Numbered from the stretch's first letter, positions 16,193 to 24,995 are shown. The stretch: 64,000 nucleotides of DNA from Ruminococcus hominis (GCF_014287355.1 NZ_JACOPE010000001.1:1240001-1304000); one strand, 5' to 3'. The notes: generated by a model not told the origin, from the sequence alone. Numbers and translations are program-made.

Positions 16193-17233
16193 ATGGAAAA
16201 TCATAGTTTTCAAATGGAAAATTTAAAAAGACGTTCCAGATATACGATGGTGTTTATCACAATGGCAATTCTATTTTTTATAATTGTAGTGTTAAATATC
16301 AATACAGGAAACGTACATATTTCGGTGGCGAAAATCTTGAAAATTTTATTTTTAAGAGACGGGGAAGCTGTAGAATATAATATTATATGGAAAATCCGGT
16401 TGCCGAGAATATTGATGGCAGCATTGCTCGGAGGAGCATTGTCATTGTCGGGATTTTTGCTGCAGACATTTTTCTCAAATCCAATTGCAGGACCTTTTGT
16501 GTTAGGAATATCCTCCGGTGCAAAGATGGCAGTGGCCATGACTATGATTGTTTTTTTGAAATATATAGGCACATTTTCTTCCTATACGCTTGTAATGGCT
16601 GCATTTATCGGGGCATTGATTTCGACAGGATTTATTTTGCTGATGTCAAAAAAAATACATCATATGGCTTCGTTACTTGTTGGAGGAATTATGATAGGAT
16701 ATATCTGTTCCGCAATCACAGATTTTGTAGTCACTTTTGCGGATGATTCGGATATCGTAAATCTGCACGGCTGGTCACAGGGAAGCTTTTCGGGAACCAG
16801 CTGGAGTAATATTGGGGTGGCTGCAGTGATTGTGGGAATTACGGTAATTTTCACATTTTTCCTGTCAAAGCCAATTGGGGCATACCAGTTGGGAGAAGGA
16901 TATGCACAGAGCATGGGAGTAAACATTAAACTCTTTCGTGTGGCATTGATTTTATTGTCGAGTATCCTGTCAGCATGTGTGACAGCATTTGCCGGACCAA
17001 TCTCATTTGTAGGAATTGCGGTTCCGTTTCTCACAAGAAAAGCATTTGGGACAGCAAGGCCACTCATTATTATTCCCGGAACATTTTTTGCGGGAGCGGT
17101 ATTTTGTATGTTGTGTGATTTGATTGCGAGAATGGTACTGGCACCGACAGAGTTAAATATCAGCACAGTAACGTCTATATTAGGAGCTCCGATTGTAATT
17201 TATATGATGCTGAAGCGTGAGAAGGGAAGATAA
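16193..17233 (+). CDS. FecCD-family ABC transporter permease
   Basis: 346 residues with about ten hydrophobic helices. Conserved FecCD blocks are RLPRILMAALLGGALSLSG (about 67-85), NPIAGPFVLGISSGAKMAVA (about 96-115), HGWSQGSFSG and GPISFVGIAVPFLTR (about 268-282), the last containing the coupling-helix region that contacts the ATPase. It forms the homodimeric membrane channel of an iron-siderophore, heme or cobalamin importer. It lies 37 bases after the lipoprotein gene and 3 bases before the ATPase gene, so one operon. Confidence 0.93.
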   Translation: MENHSFQMENLKRRSRYTMVFITMAILFFIIVVLNINTGNVHISVAKILKILFLRDGEAVEYNIIWKIRLPRILMAALLGGALSLSGFLLQTFFSNPIAGPFVLGISSGAKMAVAMTMIVFLKYIGTFSSYTLVMAAFIGALISTGFILLMSKKIHHMASLLVGGIMIGYICSAITDFVVTFADDSDIVNLHGWSQGSFSGTSWSNIGVAAVIVGITVIFTFFLSKPIGAYQLGEGYAQSMGVNIKLFRVALILLSSILSACVTAFAGPISFVGIAVPFLTRKAFGTARPLIIIPGTFFAGAVFCMLCDLIARMVLAPTELNISTVTSILGAPIVIYMMLKREKGR

Positions 17234-17236
17234 GAG

Positions 17237-18328
17237 ATGACAGATCATTATATCCGGCTGGATAATCTGGCGGTAGGCTATCAGGGAAAAGCGTTGATCC
17301 ATGATATTAACATAGGGATTAACAAAGGTGAAATTGTAACATTGATCGGGCCGAATGGTTCGGGAAAGTCCACGATTTTAAAAAGCATTACAAGACAACT
17401 AAAGTGGATTGCAGGAAATGTGTTTTATGATGATACGTCTCTTTTACAATTGTCTTACAAGGAAATGGCTTCGAAGATGGCGGTGGTTTTGACAGAAAGA
17501 ATCAAAACGGAATATATGACCTGTCACGATGTAGTAGCAATGGGACGTTATCCATATACCGGGCGGTTAGGAATTTTAACCGCTAAGGATGAGGAAATCG
17601 TCGAAGAAGCAATGGAGACGGTACATGCATTAGAGTTGGGAAATTGTAATTTTAATGAAATCAGCGACGGACAAAGACAACGTATTTTGCTTGCAAGAGC
17701 AATTTGCCAGGAGCCGGAAGTGATGATTTTGGACGAACCAACTTCCTTTTTGGATGTGAAACATAAGCTTGAGTTACTCTCGATTTTGGAGCGTATGGTG
17801 AGAGAAAAGCATATTACAGTTATTATGTCCTTACATGAAATTGAACTGGCACAGAAGGTTTCGGATAAGGTGATGTGTGTGAAGGGTGAGACGATCACTC
17901 ATTATGGACAACCGGAGGATGTTTTTACAGAGCCGATTATCCGAGAATTATATGAGATAGAAAATGGATATTTTGATCCATTATTTGGAAGCATGGAATT
18001 ACCGAAGATAGAAGGAAATCCAAAGATCCTTGTTATATCTTCAGGAGGAAATGGAATACCAATCTACCGGAAACTTCGAAAGGAGCAGATACCTTTTATA
18101 GCAGGAATTTTATATCAAAATGATGTGGATTACCAGGTGGCAAAGGTATTGGCGACACAAGTAATTGAAGAAACTCCGTTTGAGGAAATAAGCGAACGGG
18201 CGTATGAGGAGGCAATTAAGGCAGTACAAATGTGCGATACAGTGATCGATGCAGGAGTACAGATTGGCAGTGCGAACCGAAAGTTGTTAGATATCATCGA
18301 AGAAGCTAAAAGACTGGGGAAAATATGA
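17237..18328 (+). CDS. ABC transporter ATPase (FecE-like) with C-terminal extension
   Basis: The first about 250 residues are a full ABC ATPase: Walker A GPNGSGKST (about 37-45), signature ISDGQRQRILLARA, Walker B VMILDEPTSFLDVK and switch His in MSLHEIE. It energises the FecCD permease encoded just upstream. Residues about 255-363 form an extra domain (PKILVISSGGNGIPIYRKLR, then VIDAGVQIGSANRKLL) with alternating beta/alpha pattern and glycine-rich loops, not present in ordinary FecE/BtuD. It may sense a nucleotide or the transported ligand; that is inference. The stop codon lies inside the terminator hairpin region. Confidence 0.9.
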   Translation: MTDHYIRLDNLAVGYQGKALIHDINIGINKGEIVTLIGPNGSGKSTILKSITRQLKWIAGNVFYDDTSLLQLSYKEMASKMAVVLTERIKTEYMTCHDVVAMGRYPYTGRLGILTAKDEEIVEEAMETVHALELGNCNFNEISDGQRQRILLARAICQEPEVMILDEPTSFLDVKHKLELLSILERMVREKHITVIMSLHEIELAQKVSDKVMCVKGETITHYGQPEDVFTEPIIRELYEIENGYFDPLFGSMELPKIEGNPKILVISSGGNGIPIYRKLRKEQIPFIAGILYQNDVDYQVAKVLATQVIEETPFEEISERAYEEAIKAVQMCDTVIDAGVQIGSANRKLLDIIEEAKRLGKI

Positions 18329-18342
18329 AGCCCAGTTTTTTT
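18313..18342 (+). terminator. Terminator of the uptake operon
   Basis: Stem ACTGGG / CCCAGT (18313-18318, 18331-18336) followed by seven T. The left arm lies in the last codons of the ATPase gene. Confidence 0.7.
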
Positions 18343-18374
18343 CTAAGTAAAAACAGCTTAATAATAATATAAAG

Positions 18375-18409
18375 AAAACCTGCTTGAGTAAAGTACTCAG
18401 GCAGGTTTT
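18375..18409 (-). terminator. Terminator overlapping the stop of the second MATE gene
   Basis: A 15-16-bp stem AAAACCTGC-TTGAGTA / TACTCA-GGCAGGTTTT with a 3-base loop. The minus-strand MATE stop codon (18397-18399) lies in its right arm. Flanking A/T runs allow use in both directions. Confidence 0.8.
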
Positions 18410-19743
18410 TCTTTTGTAATCCAGAAGAATGTAAAAACAAAAATAATACCTTTTGCAATTGATGTAAGCGAGACTGCCCACCAGATTCCGTCAAGACCGA
18501 GTGTGCTCTGTCCAAGGACAATCGCAAGAGGAATACGTGCACTTGTAAATAAAATAGAAATAACACTGCAAAGGTGTGTTTTTCCAAGTCCGGATAATGC
18601 ACCGATTGTAGTAAGCTCGACACACATAAAAGCTTCACTGAAGCCTACAATAACAAGGTATCCGACTGCGGTAGCAATGGCTTTTGGTTCATGGAAGAAA
18701 AGAGAGGCAATTGTGTTTGGAGCGAAAACAAACAACATTGTAATTAATAAGCCCCAGATACCAACCGTAAATAATGAGGCACGATACCCTTTCTTTACTC
18801 TGTCCATCTTACCGGCACCATAGTTTTGCCCGATAAATGCATTCAAAGCAGAAGCAAATCCATCAGCGGTATTCCATGAAACAGATTCAATCTGTCCGCC
18901 AACTCTTTGCGTAGCAATGGCTTCCGCCCCAAAGGCAGATACCATGCGGGTCAGTATCATAGAAATTGCACAGTAAGCCATTCCTTGAAGTGCAGTTGGA
19001 ATTCCAATTTTACATATACCTGCAACATGTTCAAAATGCATTTTCGCAATTAACCGAGTCTTTTTCAATACGTTGTCTTTCTTTTGCTTTATAACGCCTA
19101 AAATCATAACGCTCATAACAACAAACTGAGCGGTAACTGTTGCAATAGCTGCACCTGCCACACCAAATTTAGGAAATGGTCCCGGTCCGAGAATTAGAAC
19201 AGGATCTAAGATCATATTCAGTACAAGCCCAACCAAGTTGGCTAAAAAAGGTGTTTTTGAGTCACCTTGTGCAGTATAAATTCCTGTCATGGTTAATGTT
19301 AAAAATGAAAAAACAATAAGTCCACAGGCGATTTTAGTATAAGAGATGGCAGCAGTCCATGCTTCCGGATCGGTTAAATGGAAGAATCCTACCAACTGAT
19401 TCGTAAACAATAAAGAAACAGCAGCATATAATAACCCCATAAAAGTAGATAATTGTATTGCTGTCTGTGCATAAGCATGTGCTTTTTTTCGGTCCCCCCG
19501 ACCGATACATTGTGCCACCTGTACCTGACCACCCATTCTAGCCATAGAGGCTAATCCCTGTGAGAGCCAGGTGAACATACCACCGACACCGACACCAGCA
19601 ACGGCCTTAGAGCCGAGCAATCCGATCCATGCCATGTCAGTAAGATTGTATAATGTCCCCAAAAAAGAAGATGCCATAATAGGAATGGCAAGCTTAGTTA
19701 ATGTTTTTAAAATAGGACCTTTTGTTAAGTTCCCTTGTTCCAA
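18397..19743 (-). CDS. MATE family efflux transporter
   Basis: 448 residues, twelve hydrophobic segments. The N-terminus reads GPILKTLTKLAIPIMASSFL and GTLYNLTDMAWIGLLGSKAV, and the second half contains GIPTALQGMAYCAISMIL, all conserved MATE blocks of the DinF/NorM type. The start codon is TTG at 19743 with AAGGAAG eight bases upstream; the next ATG is already inside the first helix, so TTG is favoured. A single gene with its own terminator; the substrate is unknown. Confidence 0.92.
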   Translation of the reverse strand: MEQGNLTKGPILKTLTKLAIPIMASSFLGTLYNLTDMAWIGLLGSKAVAGVGVGGMFTWLSQGLASMARMGGQVQVAQCIGRGDRKKAHAYAQTAIQLSTFMGLLYAAVSLLFTNQLVGFFHLTDPEAWTAAISYTKIACGLIVFSFLTLTMTGIYTAQGDSKTPFLANLVGLVLNMILDPVLILGPGPFPKFGVAGAAIATVTAQFVVMSVMILGVIKQKKDNVLKKTRLIAKMHFEHVAGICKIGIPTALQGMAYCAISMILTRMVSAFGAEAIATQRVGGQIESVSWNTADGFASALNAFIGQNYGAGKMDRVKKGYRASLFTVGIWGLLITMLFVFAPNTIASLFFHEPKAIATAVGYLVIVGFSEAFMCVELTTIGALSGLGKTHLCSVISILFTSARIPLAIVLGQSTLGLDGIWWAVSLTSIAKGIIFVFTFFWITKEKPA

Positions 19744-19819
19744 AATTTCACTTCCTTATCATAAGTATTTTCATAGCGATGAATATCTATAGAATTATAT
19801 CACCTCATCTATGTTTTGT

Positions 19820-19999
19820 CTAACAGTCTTCGCATGCACTTACATCTTTGATTACCGCTGGGTAGTTCCGTTTCTTAATCTGCACAATTGCTCCTTCTGC
19901 TGATTTATCCCACTTCATTTCAACTACTAATGCCGGAAGATTCGATATTTTTGGGGGAATATACAATATCTGCATAAATGCTTTTACATAAGCGTACAT
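19820..19999 (-). pseudogene. Remnant of an AAA-ATPase-like / PD-(D/E)XK nuclease protein (C-terminal domain)
   Basis: A 59-codon minus-strand frame from ATG 19999 to TAG 19820-19822 contains LPALVVEMKWDKSAEGAIVQ and IKKRNYP. This is the E-x-K core and following helix of the DUF1703-type nuclease domain at the end of AAA-ATPase-like proteins common in gut anaerobes. In the neighbouring frame just before it, ADIVYSPKN continues the same family, so a frameshift is present. The ATPase part and the family's usual end (a GILLVGINY-type strand) are gone. This explains most of the 315-base gap before the flavodoxin gene. Confidence 0.7.
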
Positions 20000-20058
20000 T
20001 TACTTCTAAATTTGCATGTGCTATGATGATATAGCTATGAAGAAAGAAGGTAATAGAT

Positions 20059-20559
20059 ATGGAAACAGAAAGATATTCGATTATATTTAGCAGTTCAACA
20101 GGGAATACAAAGGAACTTGCGGATACAATTTACGAGGTACTTCCAAAAGAAAAATGCGATTATTTTGGTGTGAGCAAAGAAGAACCACAGTCTGATAAAG
20201 TATATATAGGATTTTGGACAAATCAAGGAAATGCGGATAAAGAGACGTTAGAATTGTTGAAAAAACTCAAAAATAAGAAAATTTTCTTGTTTGGAACAGC
20301 TGGGTTTGGTGGCAGTCAGGAGTACTTTCAAAAGGTGCTTGGACAGATTAAAGAAAGCATTGATTCAAGCAACAAAATTATTGGTGAATATATGTGTCAG
20401 GGAAAGATGCCACAATCTGTGCGAGAACGCTATGTGAAGATGAAAGAACAGCCAAATTATATGCCAAATCTTGACATGATGATTAAAAATTTTGACAGTG
20501 CATTATCACATCCGGATAAAAATGATCTGGATAAGTTAAGAAAAATGGTTGAGGAATAG
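20059..20559 (+). CDS. Flavodoxin-like protein
   Basis: 166 residues with an FMN-phosphate loop at the N-terminus (IIFSSSTGNTKELADTIYE, about residues 8-26), the W/Y-containing second loop GFWTNQGNADKETLELL, and a third loop FLFGTAGFGGSQEYFQ. It is a cytoplasmic electron carrier of flavodoxin type. The C-terminal third (about 110-166: CQGKMPQSVRERY onward) is a helical extension of a subfamily found in anaerobes. The 7beta-HSDH gene downstream has its own promoter, so a functional link is not shown. Confidence 0.85.
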   Translation: METERYSIIFSSSTGNTKELADTIYEVLPKEKCDYFGVSKEEPQSDKVYIGFWTNQGNADKETLELLKKLKNKKIFLFGTAGFGGSQEYFQKVLGQIKESIDSSNKIIGEYMCQGKMPQSVRERYVKMKEQPNYMPNLDMMIKNFDSALSHPDKNDLDKLRKMVEE

Positions 20560-20606
20560 AAGTTTGTTAATATTTTCCTGAAAACAAAGATAATAGACTT
20601 TCTCCA

Positions 20607-20635
20607 TTGTTAAAATTCTCTAGACATGTTATAGT
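20607..20635 (+). promoter_or_regulatory. Promoter of the 7beta-HSDH gene
   Basis: TTGTTA (20607-20612), a 17-base spacer and TATAGT (20630-20635), with the ATG 41 bases downstream. Confidence 0.6.
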
Positions 20636-20675
20636 ATATCTCGTTACAAATCAGAAAAAATTGGAGGAAAAAACG

Positions 20676-21470
20676 ATGAATTTAAGAGAGAAATACGGTG
20701 AATGGGGAATTATTCTGGGAGCAACTGAAGGAGTGGGAAAAGCCTTTGCAGAAAAAATTGCTTCTGAGGGAATGAGTGTTGTTCTTGTAGGAAGAAGAGA
20801 AGAGATGCTGCAGGAACTTGGAAAAAATATCAGTGAAACATATGGCGTAGATCATATGGTTATCCGTGCGGATTTTGCACAGTCTGACTGTACAGATAAG
20901 ATTTTTGAAGCAACAAAAGATCTTGATATGGGATTTATGAGTTATGTTGCCTGTTTCCATACATTTGGAAAATTGCAGGATACTCCATGGGAGAAGCATG
21001 AGCAGATGATTAATGTTAACGTTATGACTTTCTTAAAATGCTTCTATCACTATATGGGAATCTTTGCAAAACAGGATCGAGGTGCTGTGATCAACGTATC
21101 TTCTTTAACAGCAATCAGCAGTTCGCCATATAATGCACAGTATGGTGCAGGTAAATCTTATATTAAAAAGTTGACAGAAGCTGTAGCAGCAGAATGTGAG
21201 AGTACAAATGTTGATGTGGAAGTTATTACTTTAGGTACAACAATAACACCAAGTCTGTTAAGCAACCTTCCGGGTGGACCGGCAGGAGAAGCTGTTATGA
21301 AGGCTGCTATGACACCGGAGGCTTGCGTTGAAGAAGCATTTGACAATCTCGGAAAATCTCTTTCTGTTATTGCAGGCGAACATAATAAAGCAAATGTTCA
21401 TAATTGGCAGGCAAATAAAACAGATGATGAATATATCCGTTATATGGGATCATTTTATTCTAATAACTAA
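20676..21470 (+). CDS. NADP-dependent 7beta-hydroxysteroid dehydrogenase (bile acid)
   Basis: From ATG 20676 (TTGGAGG upstream) the protein has 264 residues, the size of the Collinsella aerofaciens and [Ruminococcus] gnavus 7beta-HSDH. It is a short-chain dehydrogenase: cofactor loop GATEGVGKAF (15-24), VGRREE (38-43) whose Arg40/Arg41 fit the NADP(H) 2'-phosphate pocket, and the triad Ser143-Tyr156-Lys160 in NVSS and QYGAGK. Long stretches (MNLREKYGEWGIILGATEGV, DMGFMSYVAC, ITPSLLSNLPGGP, DEYIRYMGSFY) match the known 7beta-HSDH sequences as I remember them. The enzyme interconverts 7-oxo and 7beta-hydroxy bile acids, forming ursodeoxycholate. No 7alpha-HSDH or bai genes are present in the window. 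It is monocistronic. Confidence 0.85.
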   Translation: MNLREKYGEWGIILGATEGVGKAFAEKIASEGMSVVLVGRREEMLQELGKNISETYGVDHMVIRADFAQSDCTDKIFEATKDLDMGFMSYVACFHTFGKLQDTPWEKHEQMINVNVMTFLKCFYHYMGIFAKQDRGAVINVSSLTAISSSPYNAQYGAGKSYIKKLTEAVAAECESTNVDVEVITLGTTITPSLLSNLPGGPAGEAVMKAAMTPEACVEEAFDNLGKSLSVIAGEHNKANVHNWQANKTDDEYIRYMGSFYSNN

Positions 21471-21500
21471 TAAGATTTAAAGTGTTGGGCATTTATCAGA

Positions 21501-21532
21501 TTAGCTGTTTTTCCTATTTGGAAAAGCAGCTA
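21501..21532 (+). terminator. Hairpin after the 7beta-HSDH gene
   Basis: TAGCTG-TTTTTCC / GGAAAAG-CAGCTA forms a stem with a 5-base loop 31 bases after the stop. The downstream T-tract is poor, so termination is probable but not certain. Confidence 0.5.
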
Positions 21533-21667
21533 GTTTGCGCTTTTACTTTCTATTTTTATTTAAGACGATAAGAGCTGCTATTACAAGAATTAAAAAATTA
21601 TAAGTAAATGATATGTTAAGAAGTAAGAAACATAATAACAAAAAGATAAGAAGAGGAGAAAAGAAAG

Positions 21668-22078
21668 ATGAGTACAAAAGTAGAACATGCATTGGAATTG
21701 CATAACAGAGGATGTAATTGTGCACAGGCGGTAGCTTGTTCTTTTTGTAAAGAATTTGGTATTGATGAAGATGAAATGTTTCGTATAGCAGAAGGCTTTG
21801 GCCTTGGTATGGGATGCATGGAGATGTGTGGTGCACTTTCAGGAATGGCAATGATCATAGGGCTTGATAATAGCAAGGGAAGTACGGAAGAAGGTTCTAA
21901 AACGAAGGGGACTACATATAAAAAGATAAGAGAACAGGTAGAACGATTCGTTGGGAAAAATGGATCATGCATCTGTCGTGAACTGAAGGGTGTTGATACT
22001 GGAAAGGTATTGTGCAGTTGTTCTCAGTGTATTGAAGATGCAGTGAAATTGACGGAGAAGTACCTGGCTGAAAGATAA
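21668..22078 (+). CDS. C-GCAxxG-C-C family redox protein
   Basis: 136 residues with GCNCAQAVACSF near residue 15 and the family-naming block GMGCMEMCGALSGMAM (about 48-63), then CICRELKG and CSQCIEDA. The regularly spaced cysteines define the C_GCAxxG_C_C family, thought to bind a metal or flavin/FeS-linked redox partner; the exact role is not known. The start has GAGGAGAAAAGAAAG upstream. No co-transcribed partner is evident: ThrH downstream has its own promoter. Confidence 0.85.
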   Translation: MSTKVEHALELHNRGCNCAQAVACSFCKEFGIDEDEMFRIAEGFGLGMGCMEMCGALSGMAMIIGLDNSKGSTEEGSKTKGTTYKKIREQVERFVGKNGSCICRELKGVDTGKVLCSCSQCIEDAVKLTEKYLAER

Positions 22079-22162
22079 AAATATTTATCTCAGTCGAGAA
22101 GACTCCCACATCTTCAGGTGGTGAGTAATAGTAAATTTATCATCACATATACATAATCATAG

Positions 22163-22191
22163 ATGACATAATCAAAAAGGTGTGGTATACT
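22163..22191 (+). promoter_or_regulatory. Promoter of thrH
   Basis: ATGACA (22163-22168), a 17-base spacer and TATACT (22186-22191), 37 bases before the start codon. Confidence 0.55.
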
Positions 22192-22228
22192 TTATCCTAT
22201 TAAACTGATAAATTATGGAGGAAGAAAG

Positions 22229-22828
22229 ATGAATATTGTATGTTTAGATCTCGAAGGAGTGCTTGTACCGGAAATCTGGATTGCATTCGCAGAAGAAAGT
22301 GGTATTCCGGAGCTCAAAAGAACTACAAGAGATGAACCTGATTATGATAAGCTCATGAACTGGAGAATTCAGATATTAAAAGAACATGGACTTGGATTAA
22401 AAGAAATACAAGAGACGATTGCAAAGATTGATCCAATGCCGGGAGCAAAAGAGTTCCTGGATGAGCTTCGTTCTATCACACAGGTTATTATTATAAGTGA
22501 TACATTTACACAGTTTGCAAGTCCACTTATGGAAAAACTGGGATGGCCGACTATTTTCTGTAATTCACTTGAAGTTGCAGAAACTGGAGAAATCACAGGA
22601 TTTAAAATGAGATGTGAACAGTCAAAGCTTACAACAGTGAAAGCACTGCAGTCTATCGGGTATGATACGATAGCAAGTGGAGACAGCCACAACGATTTGG
22701 GGATGATTCAGGCAAGTAAGGCTGGTTTTCTTTTTAGAAGTACAGATGCTATTAAGAAAGAGTATCCGGAACTTCCGGCATACGAGGAATATAGTGAGTT
22801 GCTTGCGGCAATTAAAGAGGCGTTGTAA
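22229..22828 (+). CDS. thrH: ThrH: phosphoserine phosphatase / homoserine phosphotransferase
   Basis: 199 residues of the HAD superfamily. The nucleophile motif is CLDLEGVLVPEIWIAFAEES (about 5-24), motif II ISDTF, and motif IV ASGDSHNDLGMI. The LEGVLVPEIWIAFA start is diagnostic for ThrH, which dephosphorylates phosphoserine and can pass the phosphate to homoserine, linking serine and threonine synthesis. It is preceded by GGAGGAAG and its own promoter, and followed by a strong terminator, so it is a single-gene unit. Confidence 0.9.
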   Translation: MNIVCLDLEGVLVPEIWIAFAEESGIPELKRTTRDEPDYDKLMNWRIQILKEHGLGLKEIQETIAKIDPMPGAKEFLDELRSITQVIIISDTFTQFASPLMEKLGWPTIFCNSLEVAETGEITGFKMRCEQSKLTTVKALQSIGYDTIASGDSHNDLGMIQASKAGFLFRSTDAIKKEYPELPAYEEYSELLAAIKEAL

Positions 22829-22858
22829 AAATCCATATTTGACAATTGAAAAGTAATG

Positions 22859-22903
22859 AAACGACTACAATCTTCGAAATATGAATAGATGTAGTCGTTT
22901 TTT
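22859..22903 (+). terminator. Terminator of thrH
   Basis: Perfect 11-bp stem AAACGACTACA / TGTAGTCGTTT (22859-22869, 22890-22900) followed by T's. It spans the first codons of the longer possible YibE/F reading frame, which shows that this frame cannot start at 22881. Confidence 0.85.
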
Positions 22904-22943
22904 GTGGAATATGCAAGGAATGCAGAAACAAAGTAGGATAAAA

Positions 22944-24080
22944 ATGAGACAGTTTGGAAAAAAGATAATAAAACATATAAAGAAAAGTAAAAAATTAAAA
23001 CAACAAGTTATATTGATTATTGCGTATCTGACAGCTATTCTTTTTACAATGTGCGATGCATGGCTATATCACATCCCAATTGCAAAATTAACTGAAGTAG
23101 AAACAATGGAATCGGGTGAAACAAAAAGTACGCGTGGAACTATGGAAACAAAATATAAACAAAGTATTCGCGGAATTGTTCTTAATGGAAAAAGTAAGGG
23201 GAAAATGATAGGGGCATCAAATGAGTATACTTACACTGGGATGTTAAGTCAGAAATATCATAAAGGGGATAAAGTATTTTTAAATGGCACAAAAGATGAT
23301 ATCAAATTAGGAATAAGAGGTTTGAAGCGTGATACAGAATTAGTGAGTTTAATAGGATTTTTATTTGTTTTACTTGTAATGGTTACAGGAAGACAAGGAG
23401 TATTGACAATTATTACAGTATTGATGAATATCGTGATATTTATAATTGGATTTATATGTGCGGAAAATACTTCTAAGGTGTTGGAAATTTGTAGCAGGAT
23501 GATAGTATTTTTTGCAGTTGCAACGCTGATTGGTTTAAATGGAATCAATAAAAAAACAATAGCGTCAATAGTATCGACAGTGATTGTCCTTGTAATAATC
23601 ATGGGGGCATTTGATATTGTAATTACTTATGCACAAGAGGTAGACTATTCAACAATGGAATATCTTGGGAGTATAGATAATCCAGATGAAATTTTTCATG
23701 CAGAGATATTACTTTCTGGAATAGGTGCAATTATGGATGTGGCGGTTGCCATAGCTACAGCCTTGAGTGAAATCATTAGGAAGAAACCAGATGTGACATT
23801 TTTACAACTTTTTAAATCGGGAAGAGAAATAGGATATGACATCATGGGGACTATGATAAATGTATTGCTGTTTGTATTTGTATGTGGATTGATTCCAACA
23901 TGTTTGATTCGAATGAATAATGAAATACGGTTTATGACAATTATTAAGTTGCATATTCCATGTGAATTATGTCGGTTTTTTATTGAAAGTACAGGAATTG
24001 TTCTTGCCATTCCGGTTTCTATTTTAATTACTTCATTAATAATGAAAATGACGATAAAGAGGAGAAAAATAACATGCTGA
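22944..24080 (+). CDS. YibE/F family membrane protein, large subunit
   Basis: Starting at ATG 22944 (AGTAGGA upstream; the frame to 22881 overlaps the thrH terminator) the protein has 378 residues. After a basic N-terminus and one membrane helix comes an extracytoplasmic beta part (about 55-130, with YTGMLSQKYHKGDKVFL), then seven or so helices with IGAIMDVAVAIATALSEI and GREIGYDIMGTMINVLLF, the conserved YibE/F blocks. The family is of unknown function, probably transport. It overlaps the next gene, a shorter YibE/F paralogue, so the pair likely forms a heteromeric complex. Confidence 0.85.
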   Translation: MRQFGKKIIKHIKKSKKLKQQVILIIAYLTAILFTMCDAWLYHIPIAKLTEVETMESGETKSTRGTMETKYKQSIRGIVLNGKSKGKMIGASNEYTYTGMLSQKYHKGDKVFLNGTKDDIKLGIRGLKRDTELVSLIGFLFVLLVMVTGRQGVLTIITVLMNIVIFIIGFICAENTSKVLEICSRMIVFFAVATLIGLNGINKKTIASIVSTVIVLVIIMGAFDIVITYAQEVDYSTMEYLGSIDNPDEIFHAEILLSGIGAIMDVAVAIATALSEIIRKKPDVTFLQLFKSGREIGYDIMGTMINVLLFVFVCGLIPTCLIRMNNEIRFMTIIKLHIPCELCRFFIESTGIVLAIPVSILITSLIMKMTIKRRKITC

Positions 24081-24814
24081 TGGCATTGGGCGTAATTTTA
24101 TTGATTTCTATTGTAGTTGTCGGTGGAGACAGAGGAGTAGTATCTCTGATAGCATTGTGCGGAAATCTGTTTGTGATAAGTTTGGCAATTTGGCTTATGG
24201 CATCTGGAATGCCAGTTCTTTTTACTACGATAGGAGCAGGTTTTTTGATTTCATGTATTACGTTGTTTTATCAAAATGGTTCTAACGTGAAAACGTGGAG
24301 TGCATTTATAGCGGTATTACTTACAATGAGTATATTATTTTTTGCTGTATATTTTGTAATATGGAAAAGCGAAGCAGGTGGATTAAATGAAATACAGGCA
24401 GTAGGAGAAGACGTATTTTATTATAATATGAATTTAGATATTAATATGCAAAAAGTTGCAGTGTCTGTGATTATACTTAGTACATTGGGAACAGTCCTTG
24501 ATATGGCATTGACAGTTACAACATCAATATATGAAGTGAAAATGCATAGAGCAGATTTAAAAATGAAAGAAGTAATGGAAAGTGGAATTCAAATAGGAAG
24601 AGAAGTGATTGGGACAACAGTGAATACATTGTTATTTGCATATTTAGGTGAGTCATTATTGCTTTTTGCATATTTAAAAATCCAGGATTATTCAATAGAG
24701 ATTATATTAAATTCTAAAATTCTATTTCAGAATTGTGTTTCAATGATTTTTGGAGCTATTTCATGTGTGATTGTGATTCCGATAGCGGCATGGTTAATGG
24801 CAAAATTTGTGTGA
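24074..24814 (+). CDS. YibE/F family membrane protein, small subunit
   Basis: 246 residues, about seven hydrophobic helices and no extracytoplasmic domain. It repeats the signature of the preceding gene: LGTVLDMALTVTTSIYEV and GREVIGTTVNTLLFAYLGES. The start ATG 24074 lies inside the last codons of the upstream gene with GAGGAG before it, so translation is coupled. Two-gene YibE/F pairs are common in Clostridia; the substrate is unknown. Confidence 0.85.
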   Translation: MLMALGVILLISIVVVGGDRGVVSLIALCGNLFVISLAIWLMASGMPVLFTTIGAGFLISCITLFYQNGSNVKTWSAFIAVLLTMSILFFAVYFVIWKSEAGGLNEIQAVGEDVFYYNMNLDINMQKVAVSVIILSTLGTVLDMALTVTTSIYEVKMHRADLKMKEVMESGIQIGREVIGTTVNTLLFAYLGESLLLFAYLKIQDYSIEIILNSKILFQNCVSMIFGAISCVIVIPIAAWLMAKFV

Positions 24815-24864
24815 GAATAAGCCGTTAGCTAACTATGACCGTAATATAAATAAAGAATCCATTT

Positions 24865-24895
24865 GTTGCTGGTCACAGGTACTGTGAACAGCAAC
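24865..24895 (+). terminator. Hairpin after the YibE/F pair
   Basis: GTTGCTG..CACAG / CTGTG..CAGCAAC forms an imperfect stem of about 13 bp with a GTA loop, 51 bases past the stop. There is no T-tract, so this may be a weak terminator or an RNA-stability structure. Confidence 0.4.
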
Positions 24896-24995
24896 ATCCA
24901 TTTCTATGATTTCTATGATTGCACAGAGTCATCCTTTTTATATGATATAAATTGTGGTATACTCATTTATACGAGAAATATGGAGAGGGAACGAT

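Noticed and set aside
22881..22943. Longer N-terminus for the first YibE/F protein
   Set aside because: The thrH terminator (22859-22903) covers this part and no RBS precedes the ATG at 22881; the ATG at 22944 has a better site.
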